A DNA stretch of 8,476 nt from Verrucomicrobia bacterium 12-59-8 (lineage in GTDB: Bacteria > Verrucomicrobiota > Verrucomicrobiae > Verrucomicrobiales > Verrucomicrobiaceae), in NCBI GenBank assembly GCA_002279765.1, contig NCCR01000180.1:1-8476 (forward strand), read 5' to 3'. A model generated the notes under the pieces. The model did no database searches. It saw only the letters and a program-made list of their open reading frames with translations, and was not told the origin of the DNA. The first letter of the stretch is position 1; the number at the start of each line of letters is the position of its first letter. Both the position numbers and the translations under genes were made by a program. Shown here piece after piece: positions 1 to 7,200 of the stretch.

Positions 1-2
1 CC

Positions 3-497
3 ACTCCTACACCAGACCCGGCTGCGGCTGCGGCTCCGGCCATGCCTGCCGTTGCAGCCAAGGAAGAGCCCGGGAAGAAAGTGGAAAATCCAGCGCCGAA
101 CGGGGAACCTCAACCCATTGAAGTGCCTGAAAAAGACTACCGGCAGTTGAAAGCAGAAGACGGACTGGCTGCCCAGATGTCCATTGCCCAGGCATCGCTG
201 ACTGACGGTGGAAAAAAAATGGAAGGCGAGATCAACAGCATCACATTCACGACACCGGCCGGAGGAAAGCTAACCATTCAGCCCGCCCCACGTTCGATCA
301 CAGGAGGACAAATCCACACGGCAGATTTTGGCGTCATGATCATGAAGCCAGGAGCCAATTTTTCGGCCGAATTGTTCATTACAGATCGCCAGATCACGCA
401 GATCAAAGAAAAGATTGCAGTCACCGCAAAGTCCGGGCCGCAAGACTCCCCGCCGCCAGCGCCCAGCAACACCCCCGCGCCCACTGGAAAACTGTGA
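3..497 (+). CDS. Hypothetical Pro/Ala-rich protein, C-terminal part (5' end outside window)
   Basis: The frame is open from the first bases of the window, so the gene almost certainly begins upstream. The ATG at 42 lies inside a Pro/Ala-rich stretch (TPTPDPAAAAAPAMPAVAA) and is probably an internal methionine. The visible part is a low-complexity Pro/Ala/Lys/Glu segment of about 45 residues, then a roughly 95-residue part with alternating polar and hydrophobic residues that suggests beta structure (for example INSITFTTPAGGKLTIQ and FGVMIMKPGANFSAELFI), then a Pro/Ser-rich tail ending at TGA 495-497. No enzyme motif was recognised. A Pro-rich linker before a small domain is common in envelope or secreted proteins, but the N-terminus that would show a signal peptide is missing. 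The gene is convergent with the DUF2233 gene, with 66 bases between stop codons and no convincing terminator hairpin between them. Function is unknown; I am fairly sure it is a real gene. Confidence 0.7.
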   Translation, partial: TPTPDPAAAAAPAMPAVAAKEEPGKKVENPAPNGEPQPIEVPEKDYRQLKAEDGLAAQMSIAQASLTDGGKKMEGEINSITFTTPAGGKLTIQPAPRSITGGQIHTADFGVMIMKPGANFSAELFITDRQITQIKEKIAVTAKSGPQDSPPPAPSNTPAPTGKL

Positions 498-563
498 TCA
501 GCGGTCATTGTCGGAGATAAGAATCAACTTGCTGACAGCACTCCCAAACGGCGGGGGCTGAGG

Positions 564-1319
564 TCACTCCGCGATGAAAAACATCGCGGCGAAAGTGTTC
601 GGAGTGAACTGGGCGTCGGGCTGCGGATTGACGAGCATGCTGGAGATGTCGCCATCAAGGTAGAGGGCGTCTTCGCAGCCGAGGTGCTGGTAGAAGCGGC
701 TGAACTGATGGAAGGTCACGCGACCTTTCACGCCGTCTTCACGGTCGCTCATCGCGAAGATGATCTGGCCGTCTTTCTTGCGCACACCCACGGCATTGCG
801 CAGGCGCTTGTTGGGTGAGTTTACCTGGAAGACGGGGTGGATCACGCCCTTGCGCAGCATCAGCGGGCCGGATTGCGTGGCGAGGCGTGGTTTGAGTCCG
901 CTCTTGCCAAATTCCGCCGCCTCCATCACACCCGGGCCGGTTTGCTCGTCGAGGTAGAAAACACCGTTGGGCTTGAGGAAGAAATTGCCGTCACCGGCAC
1001 GCAGATTCAGCGGCACCAGCTCCTTGCTGGCGCAGATGGTCAGGCCGCAGGGTTTAGGGCCCCGCTCGTAAATGCCGGCGTTGGTGGCGAAGACGATGCG
1101 CTTGTTGCGGGAGGCGAGCTGCTGGCGCAGGCCGTTGAAATCTCCCAGCGGCCTGCCGTTTTCGCCCAGCCAGGCGAGTTGCAGGCGGGACCAGCCGGCC
1201 TTGTCCACCCGGTAGAGGTGGTAGCGCCCGCCTTCGTAATCCATGGTCTCAGCGCCGTGCAGGTGGGAGGTGAGTGTGGCGCAGCCGAACAGCGTGAGAA
1301 GCCAGCGGGGAAAGGTCAT
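564..1319 (-). CDS. Phosphodiester glycosidase family (DUF2233/NAGPA-like) secreted protein
   Basis: Residue numbers are from the ATG at 1319 (251 aa). The DUF2233/NAGPA blocks appear in order: ATNAGIY (about 79-85), PCGLTI (90-95), GNFFLKPNGVFYL (111-123), ATQSGPLML (147-155), RNAVGV (174-179) and ALYLDGDISSML (218-229). Family knowledge: members include E. coli YigE and the catalytic domain of the mammalian enzyme that uncovers mannose-6-phosphate; bacterial members are predicted to cleave glycosyl phosphodiesters outside the cytoplasm, usually with unknown substrate. The N-terminus reads MTFPRWLLTLFGCATLTS, a typical export signal; LFGC is only a poor lipobox. The frame is also open to an ATG at 1382, adding 21 residues, but that start lies inside the left arm of the inverted repeat and would bury the signal sequence, so I prefer 1319. 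A GTG at 1340 is another possibility. No Shine-Dalgarno sequence was seen at any of these starts. The gene is divergent from aroC. Confidence 0.85.
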   Translation of the reverse strand: MTFPRWLLTLFGCATLTSHLHGAETMDYEGGRYHLYRVDKAGWSRLQLAWLGENGRPLGDFNGLRQQLASRNKRIVFATNAGIYERGPKPCGLTICASKELVPLNLRAGDGNFFLKPNGVFYLDEQTGPGVMEAAEFGKSGLKPRLATQSGPLMLRKGVIHPVFQVNSPNKRLRNAVGVRKKDGQIIFAMSDREDGVKGRVTFHQFSRFYQHLGCEDALYLDGDISSMLVNPQPDAQFTPNTFAAMFFIAE

Positions 1320-1369
1320 GCGGGAAGTTGCTGACTTCACGCTATTGCACAACCCGCGAAAGCGGAGCA

Positions 1370-1457
1370 CCAAAGTACTCATGAGGTTTAGCTCATTCTG
1401 GATTCTGGGAGAATCGGTGCGCTTTCCAGAACGAGCTAAAGCTCATCAGTACTTTGG
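1370..1457. repeat. 88-base near-perfect inverted repeat (33-bp arms)
   Basis: The left arm is 1370-1402 and the right arm 1425-1457, with a 22-base loop between. Reading the right arm as its reverse complement, 30 of 33 positions match; the outer ten bases of each arm (ccaaagtact) match exactly. The element lies between two divergently transcribed genes and has no flanking T-tract, so a terminator is unlikely. The arms are less GC-rich than the adjacent coding DNA. It resembles a small palindromic repeat (REP- or MITE-like), but only one copy is in view and no clear target-site duplication was identified. A long cruciform or an RNA hairpin are alternative readings. It overlaps the upstream ATG (1380-1382) of the DUF2233 reading frame. 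Confidence 0.75.
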
Positions 1458-1522
1458 CTTTGGCGTCACGTCATCACACAACCGTCTTGAACCCGCAACG
1501 GATTGCCGCATGATGAATCCAC

Positions 1523-2608
1523 ATGTCCAGCAGTCTCGGCACACTTTTTCGTATCAGCACCTGGGGTGAATCCCACGGCATCGGCGTCGGCGTCGTCATT
1601 GACGGCTGCCCGCCACGCATCCCGCTCACGGTGGAGGACATCCAGGCCGAGCTGGACCGCCGGCGTCCCGGCCAGAGCAAGATCGTCACACCGCGCAAAG
1701 AGGACGACAAAGCGGAGATCCTTTCCGGCGTGCTCGATGGACTCACGCTCGGCACGCCCATCGGCATTCTGGTGCGCAACACGGATCAGCGCCCTTCGGC
1801 CTACACGGAAATGCAGCAGGCCTATCGCCCCAGCCACGCCGATTACACCTACGATGCCAAGTACGGCATCCGCGCCGTGTCGGGTGGTGGCCGCTCAAGC
1901 GCACGCGAAACGATTGGCCGCGTGGCTGCAGGTGCCATTGCACGCAAGGTGCTGCAGCATTCGCTCAGCGGTTACGAATGCCTCGCGTATGTCAAAACGG
2001 TGCAGCACATTGAAGCGAAAGTACCCACGGGTGCTGAACTCACTACAGCGCTCATTGAATCGAACATCGTCCGCACCTGCGATCCCGTCGCGGCGGAGAA
2101 GATGATCGAGCTCATCGAGAACATCCGCAGCGAGGGCAACAGCGTCGGCGGTGTGATCGAATGCGTCGTGCGCGGTGTGCCGGCGGGTCTGGGCGAGCCG
2201 GTGTTCGACAAGCTGGAGGCTGATCTGGCCAAGGCGATGATGAGCCTGCCTGCCACCAAAGGCTTTGAAATCGGCAGCGGCTTCGCAGGCACCACCATGA
2301 CCGGACTGGAGCACAACGACGAATTCTACATGGACGGCAGCAACGTCCGCACCCGCACCAACCGCAGCGGCGGCATTCAGGGCGGCATCAGCAATGGCGA
2401 AGAGATCGTCTTCCGCGTCGCCTTCAAGCCCACGGCCACAGTGCTGCGTGAGCAGAAGACCGTGACCAACACCGGTGAAGACACGACCCTTTCCGCACGC
2501 GGCCGCCATGATGCCTGCGTGTTGCCGCGCGCGGTGCCGATGATCGAGGCGATGGTGCATCTCGTGCTCGCGGATCACTTCCTGCGTCAGCGGGCGATGC
2601 GGGGGTGA
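1523..2608 (+). CDS. aroC: Chorismate synthase
   Basis: This enzyme makes chorismate from 5-enolpyruvylshikimate-3-phosphate by anti-1,4 elimination of phosphate, using reduced FMN. It is the last step of the shikimate pathway and is cytoplasmic. The 361-residue length is normal for the family. All three family signatures are visible: GESHG followed by GVVIDGCP (residues 15-30, with the conserved His18), [17 protein letters not shown] (117-133), and [17 protein letters not shown] near the C-terminus (328-344). The second conserved His is in RPSHAD (His105). The start ATG at 1523 gives the standard N-terminus with [16 protein letters not shown]; it has no clear Shine-Dalgarno sequence. The next gene's ribosome binding site runs into this stop codon, suggesting co-transcription. 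No other aromatic-biosynthesis gene is in the window, so aroC is not in an aro operon here. Confidence 0.98.
   Translation: MSSSLGTLFRISTWGESHGIGVGVVIDGCPPRIPLTVEDIQAELDRRRPGQSKIVTPRKEDDKAEILSGVLDGLTLGTPIGILVRNTDQRPSAYTEMQQAYRPSHADYTYDAKYGIRAVSGGGRSSARETIGRVAAGAIARKVLQHSLSGYECLAYVKTVQHIEAKVPTGAELTTALIESNIVRTCDPVAAEKMIELIENIRSEGNSVGGVIECVVRGVPAGLGEPVFDKLEADLAKAMMSLPATKGFEIGSGFAGTTMTGLEHNDEFYMDGSNVRTRTNRSGGIQGGISNGEEIVFRVAFKPTATVLREQKTVTNTGEDTTLSARGRHDACVLPRAVPMIEAMVHLVLADHFLRQRAMRG
2601..2608 (+). promoter_or_regulatory. Ribosome binding site overlapping the aroC stop codon
   Basis: The sequence gggggtga matches the anti-Shine-Dalgarno complement ggaggtga at 7 of 8 positions. The core ends at 2605, leaving 8 bases before the ATG at 2614, which is near-ideal spacing. 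It supports 2614 as the start of the downstream gene over the GTG at 2605, which lies inside this site. Because the site contains the aroC TGA, ribosomes finishing aroC could re-initiate directly, so coupling is likely. Confidence 0.6.
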
Positions 2609-2613
2609 GTGCC

Positions 2614-3333
2614 ATGCGGTGGCTTTTGCTGCTTGGATTGACGACCTGCTGCATGGCGCAGCAGTCCACTCCGCCACCGGTCATTCCGCTCGGCACTTCG
2701 CCCAAGGAAGTGGCGGTTTACACAGAGTCCCATATCGAAGCACGCTTCACGACTACAGATGCGATATTGATTGGAGTGGTGACTTCGTCAACATCCCAAG
2801 TCCTCCAATCTCCTGCTGAGATCCTGCTGCAAGAGACCTGCACCCTGCGCATCGAAGCCATGTATGGCAGGATGGCTGATGTGGCGGGTGCCACGACCGC
2901 CAGATTCGACACCAGCTATGAGCATGATAAATATCAGCAACTGGAGCCGGATTGGGGCACCTACCGCCACCTCAAGGCGGGACAGAGGGTGGTTGCATTG
3001 CTCAACGAGGACGAAGGCCTGCCTGAAATCGGCAGCCATGGCTTGATCGTTTTAGACGAAAATTCCAAAAATTTGCCCGACATCCTGCGGCGCACCGGTT
3101 CCGATGCGAGCCGTTTCACCGCAGCGGACCTGGTCGTCCTTGAGGCTATAAGCCCGCTGTTTCATGGCGAAGTGGTGATGATCGCAGAGGTGATGGCTGA
3201 TATGAGGCACGAACAGGCCGCAGCCCTCAACAAGCTGGTGGGCGTTTGCGTTCTGCTAGCCTTCGGCGGAATTCTTGCTGCCGATCACCTCAGGCGGCAG
3301 CGCTCAATGTCGAACACTGCGGGCCTAGGCTAA
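2614..3333 (+). CDS. Membrane-anchored exported protein of unknown function
   Basis: This 239-residue protein starts MRWLLLLGLTTCCMAQQ, a clear export signal with likely cleavage after the Ala. LTTC is only a poor lipobox, so a lipoprotein is less likely. Near the C-terminus, LVGVCVLLAFGGILAADHL (about residues 210-228) is a single membrane span followed by a basic tail (RRQR). The roughly 190-residue middle part would therefore sit outside the cytoplasmic membrane with the C-terminus inside. It contains strand-like stretches (TTDAILIGVVTSS, GQRVVALLNEDEG, HGLIVLDE) and loosely resembles small beta-barrel extracellular domains, but I recognise no family. A GTG at 2605 would add SAM-type residues in front of the signal and lies inside the ribosome binding site, so ATG 2614 is preferred. 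It follows aroC with a 5-base gap and is probably coupled to it. Its TAA stop shares bases with the stop of the convergent gene. Confidence 0.8.
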   Translation: MRWLLLLGLTTCCMAQQSTPPPVIPLGTSPKEVAVYTESHIEARFTTTDAILIGVVTSSTSQVLQSPAEILLQETCTLRIEAMYGRMADVAGATTARFDTSYEHDKYQQLEPDWGTYRHLKAGQRVVALLNEDEGLPEIGSHGLIVLDENSKNLPDILRRTGSDASRFTAADLVVLEAISPLFHGEVVMIAEVMADMRHEQAAALNKLVGVCVLLAFGGILAADHLRRQRSMSNTAGLG

Positions 3334-4133
3334 AGCGCACGCCTGTAGCTGTCACAGCGGCTGTGCCAGCCTGCCAGCCAGCGCTGCTCTTTGCGCTCGG
3401 AAGGGGCATTGGCCACCCGGCGGCTCAGCACGCGCTTGGCGGCTGCGGCAAACTCAGCGGGCGTTTTTGAGTGCGGCATGTCTTCCAACACCTGCAGCAA
3501 CCCCCAGCCCTCGCCGCGGTAGCGTTCCGTCGGACTGGTTCCCTCGCCTTTGAAGTTCACGTAGTCGATCAGGCAGAAGGTGCCCTCCGGAGTTTGTTTC
3601 AGTCCAGCGAAGGCCCTTTGTACCTCGGCAGGATTCTTCGATTGCGCCAGCATCTTGGGCAGTGCGGCTTCCATGCGCGCCATGATGAATTCCGTCTGCT
3701 GCTGCACGGTGCGGCTGAGCAGTGCCCGCAGTTGCTGCTGCCGCTCGCCGTTCTTGTCCGCCTCAAAGCTGGCCTTGGTCGGCCAGGGGCAGGCACCACG
3801 CGTCCAATCCGGCGTTGGAATGCCGCGTGCAGCCAGGAAAGCCATCAGCGGAGGGAAGCTTTCGGCAAAGGGGCCGCTGCGCCCCTGCGGATACCAGATG
3901 AAATGGCCGATGCCCAGGGAAGCGAAATCTTCTCCTGCGTTCCAACTGGTCAGGCCCGCGACGGTTCCAGCGCACTCATTCTGCCAGATGCGCCTGCCGA
4001 CGCGGTCCATTTGGGCCGCAGACAAACGCGTTCCGCCGCCCCCGGTGGGGCTGGGAGCAGCGGCACAGCCGTTCAAACTGCTCAAAACCAGCGTTAGGAT
4101 GCCGAAATATTTGATGAATTGCAGGACCTTCAT
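3330..4133 (-). CDS. Putative lipoprotein with lysozyme-like motifs, function unknown
   Basis: This 267-residue protein starts MKVLQFIKYFGILTLVLSSL followed by NGCAAAPSPTGGGG. That is a basic n-region, a hydrophobic core, a plausible lipobox (LNGC, Cys23) and a flexible Gly-rich spacer, typical of an envelope-anchored lipoprotein. The mature part has striking conserved-looking blocks: RRIWQNECAG (48-57), LTSWNAGEDFASLGIGHFIW (61-80), GPFAESFPPLMAFL (87-100) and LIDYVNFKGEG with GEGWGLLQVL (188-217). From memory, proteins with the IGHFIW block exist in several Gram-negative phyla as hypothetical proteins. The pattern of an invariant Glu (Glu53), a Gly/His/Trp-rich strand region and a late aromatic helix recalls the lysozyme superfamily, which would imply a role on peptidoglycan; this is inference. 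No clear Shine-Dalgarno sequence precedes ATG 4133. The gene is divergent from the FHA gene and overlaps the upstream gene's stop by four bases. Confidence 0.85.
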   Translation of the reverse strand: MKVLQFIKYFGILTLVLSSLNGCAAAPSPTGGGGTRLSAAQMDRVGRRIWQNECAGTVAGLTSWNAGEDFASLGIGHFIWYPQGRSGPFAESFPPLMAFLAARGIPTPDWTRGACPWPTKASFEADKNGERQQQLRALLSRTVQQQTEFIMARMEAALPKMLAQSKNPAEVQRAFAGLKQTPEGTFCLIDYVNFKGEGTSPTERYRGEGWGLLQVLEDMPHSKTPAEFAAAAKRVLSRRVANAPSERKEQRWLAGWHSRCDSYRRAL

Positions 4134-4227
4134 ATTTTAGAAATCTTAAATGATGCTGTGCAATCGAAGTGGTTTTTGTAACAATAGATTCTTCACCCAT
4201 CTTCCCTATCGACTGATTTCATTAAGT

Positions 4228-4256
4228 TTGATTCACTGATTTTCCACCCTTATTCT
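4228..4256 (+). promoter_or_regulatory. Weak sigma-70-like promoter candidate for the FHA gene
   Basis: A TTGATT box (4228-4233) and a TATTCT box (4251-4256) are separated by exactly 17 bases, each matching the sigma-70 consensus at four of six positions. Transcription would begin near 4263, leaving a leader of roughly 20 bases before ATG 4286. It lies in the AT-richer 152-base divergent gap (4134-4285), where a promoter for each of the two flanking genes is expected. Such matches arise often by chance in AT-rich DNA, so this is only a candidate. I found no convincing counterpart on the minus strand. Confidence 0.25.
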
Positions 4257-4285
4257 TTCGACCCTTTAGTCTCTGCGCGTTCGGC

Positions 4286-7200
4286 ATGCCATATCTGGCC
4301 TTCAATCTTAATGATGGAAATGAGTTCGTCTTCGATATCCTCGAAGAACGGCTGTCTATCGGGCGTGAAGCCAGCAATGATATTGTCATCGACAACAGCT
4401 TCATCTCCAGCTTCCACGCGGAGTTCTTAAGACAGCCCGATGGTGGCTACGAAATCGTCGATCTAAAGTCGTCCAATGGCACCTTTGTCAACGGCAGGCG
4501 CGTGGAGCGCTTCCGGGTCAAAGGGGGGGACCGCATCATGTTCGGTCAACTGGAGAGCCGGTTCCGCGAGCGCGCACCCAAGGGCATGGCGGCTGACGGA
4601 GGCTCCAAATCGGTGTCCGTGCCCAAGGGACAGCCCAGCCGTGAAGACGGCAAAAAAGGCGATACCGAAAGCATCCCGGCACGAGACAAGGACAAGGAGG
4701 ACCTGCCCAAGACCACGCCCGAAACGGGCAAGATCGAGGTGACCAAGCCGGTCGTGCAACGTGCGCCGGCGGATGCGCCGAGGCCGCCGGGCGGCAGCAC
4801 CCCGCCGGTTTCGCTGATTCCCAAGCCTAGCGCCATAGCTGCTGCTGCACCTGCGCCCGCGCAAAAACCAGACCCGGCCGCGATCAAGCAGGCGGCGGAG
4901 CTGCGAGAGGAGACTGAAAAACTCCGCCAGCAGCGTGATGCCCTGCGGGCTGAAAACGATGTGGAGCAAAAGCGGCGTGACGAGATCCGCTCGCTGGATG
5001 CCACGCTTGATGTTCGCAAGAAGGAGCTCAATCAGGCGCAGACCGAGATCGCCGGGTTCAAGAGTGAGCTGGAAAAACTGCGCGGCCAGGTGCAAAACGC
5101 CCGGGCCGATGTGGAGAACGCCAAGACGGATGCCGGCAAACTCGACGCCAAACGACGCGAGCTGGGCAACCTAGAAAGCAAGCTCGACTCCACCCGCACC
5201 CTCGCCACCAAGGCCGAGGAAGACCTGAGCACCGCGCAGAAAAGCCTGCAAACCTTGCACGCCGAGGCCGACAAGCAGCGCAAGGAACGTGAGGCGGCGA
5301 TTGCCAAGCTGGTGGCTGAAGAAAACGCTGCGAAGGAGAAGGTCGCCGCCATCAACCAGCTCCTTGCCACCGCGCAAAAGTCGGAAGCCGAGCTTAAATC
5401 CCAGCGCAGCGGCGAACTCCAGGCGCTGGATGCGCAGCTTTCCGCCAAAACTTCCGAGCTGGCCAAGTCACAGGCTGAACTGGCGAAAGTGCAGGGCGAC
5501 CTCACGGCGCAGCAGGCAACGCTGGGCAAAACCACCGAAGAAGCCAAATCCCGGGAAGCCGCACTGGCCAAACTGGCAGCCGACGAAGCCGCGACCGCGC
5601 AGAAGCTGGCCACCTTGCAGCAGCAGTCCGCCAGCGCAGATGCCGAGGTGAAGCGCCTCACCGCGCTGCAGACGGACGCGCAGAAATCCGAGGCCGAGCA
5701 GCGCACGAAACGCAGTGGCGAACTTCAGGATCTCGACAGCCAGCTTGAAACACGCCGCGCCGACCTGACGAAGACGCAGAGTGAACTGGCGAAAGCGCAG
5801 GCCGATCTGGCCACTCGCAGCGAGGCGCTGCAAAAGACCACGGCGGAAGCGTCCACGCGTGAAGCTGCTGTTGCCAAACTCACCGCCGATGAAGCGGCTA
5901 CCGCGAAGAAATTCGCCGATTTGCAGCAGCAGGTCACCAGCGCGGAGGCGGTGGTGCAGCGCCTCGTCACGTTGCAGGCAGATGCACAGAAGTCGGAAAC
6001 AGAGCAGCGCACCAAACGCAGTGCGGAGCTGCAGAAGCTGGATCTGCAGTTTGAAACGCAAAGCGCCGCACTGAAGAAGACGCAGGCAGAGCTGGCGAAG
6101 GCGCAGAGCGATTTCGCCACCCAAAGCGAATCACTCAAAAGGACGACGGAGGAAGCCAGGACACGCGAGGCGGCCGTGGCCAAGCTCACGGCAGACGAAG
6201 CTGCCACCGCACAGAAGCTTGCTGGTTTGCAGAAGCAGATCACGGAGGCCGATGCGGAAGTGAAACGTCTCGCTGCGCTGCAGGCAGACGCGCAGAAATC
6301 CGACGCCGAGCATCGCGCGAAACGCAGCGCTGATTTGCAGGATCTCGACAAGCAGCTCGATGCCCGCCGTGCGGAGCTGGCGAAGCTGGACGCGCAGCGC
6401 GAAACGAAGCAGAACGAACTTGAAGCCGTCAACGCCTCGCTGGCCAAAGCGCAGGAGCAGGTGCAGCACGCGCAGACGCAGATCGCGCAACTGGGAGGCG
6501 AGGAAAAAGCCATCATGCAGCGTGTGGACGAACTGCGCGGCAATGAAGACCGCCTTGCCGCAGTGACGCAGACGCTCGGGCAGATGGAAAATCAACGTGG
6601 CATGCTCGATGCCGCCATCGGTGCCCTGATTGGCAGGCAGCAGACGCATGAGGCGGACACTGGCGCCGCCGAGCAGCGCATGAAAGCCATCCGTGCGCAG
6701 TTGACGGAGCTGGAGCAGCAGCATCTCGCCGCCGCGGAGCAGATCGCGGCATTGAACACGCAGAAGGCAGATTCCGAAGCGGCCTTCGCCACGCAGGAGA
6801 AGGAAGCGCTGGCCAGGCTGGCGGACATCGACAGGCAGGCCAAGGACACGCGCAAGCTGGACGAAGAAGAACGGCTGGATGCTGAGAAGCGTCATGCGCT
6901 CCTCGAAGCGCAGATCGCTGCAAGCGGCACACGCCTTGCCGAGGTGCAGGCGCAGGTGAAAGAGCTTGATGACAAGGCCGCCGATCTCACCAACAAGCTG
7001 GATGATCTGGCTTCGACCGATTCAAAACTCAAGGACACCACGGATGCGCTGAAGGCCGTCGAATCCCACAAGGCCGAAGTGCTGGCTGCGGTGGCCGCTT
7101 TGGTGAAGGATCGCGATGAACGCACGCGCGAACTGCTCGCCGCCACCGAGCATGGCCGTGCGCAAACCCTGCTGACGCAGACGCTCACGCAGCGCCGCGA

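Noticed and set aside
498..563. Possible terminator between the two convergent genes.
   Set aside because: Only short, weak complementarity (tcagc/gctga) is visible, with no GC-rich stem followed by a T-tract on either strand.
837..1334. 165-residue plus-strand open frame opposite the DUF2233 gene.
   Set aside because: The minus frame shows ordered DUF2233 motifs and a signal peptide; the plus frame shows no motif.
1370..1457. CRISPR or insertion-sequence end reading of the inverted repeat.
   Set aside because: There is a single palindrome with no repeated spacer units and no transposase gene in the window.
1487..1514. Possible promoter for aroC (TTGAAC followed by catgat).
   Set aside because: The second box is poor, and transcription would start at or just before the aroC ATG; not convincing.
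1895..2677. 260-residue open frame antisense to aroC.
   Set aside because: aroC has all its family signatures in the plus frame; the antisense product is His/Ala-rich with no recognisable feature.
3471..4140. Plus-strand open frames of 186 and 208 residues opposite the lipoprotein gene.
   Set aside because: The minus frame has a lipoprotein signal and conserved-looking blocks; the plus frames are shadows without such features.
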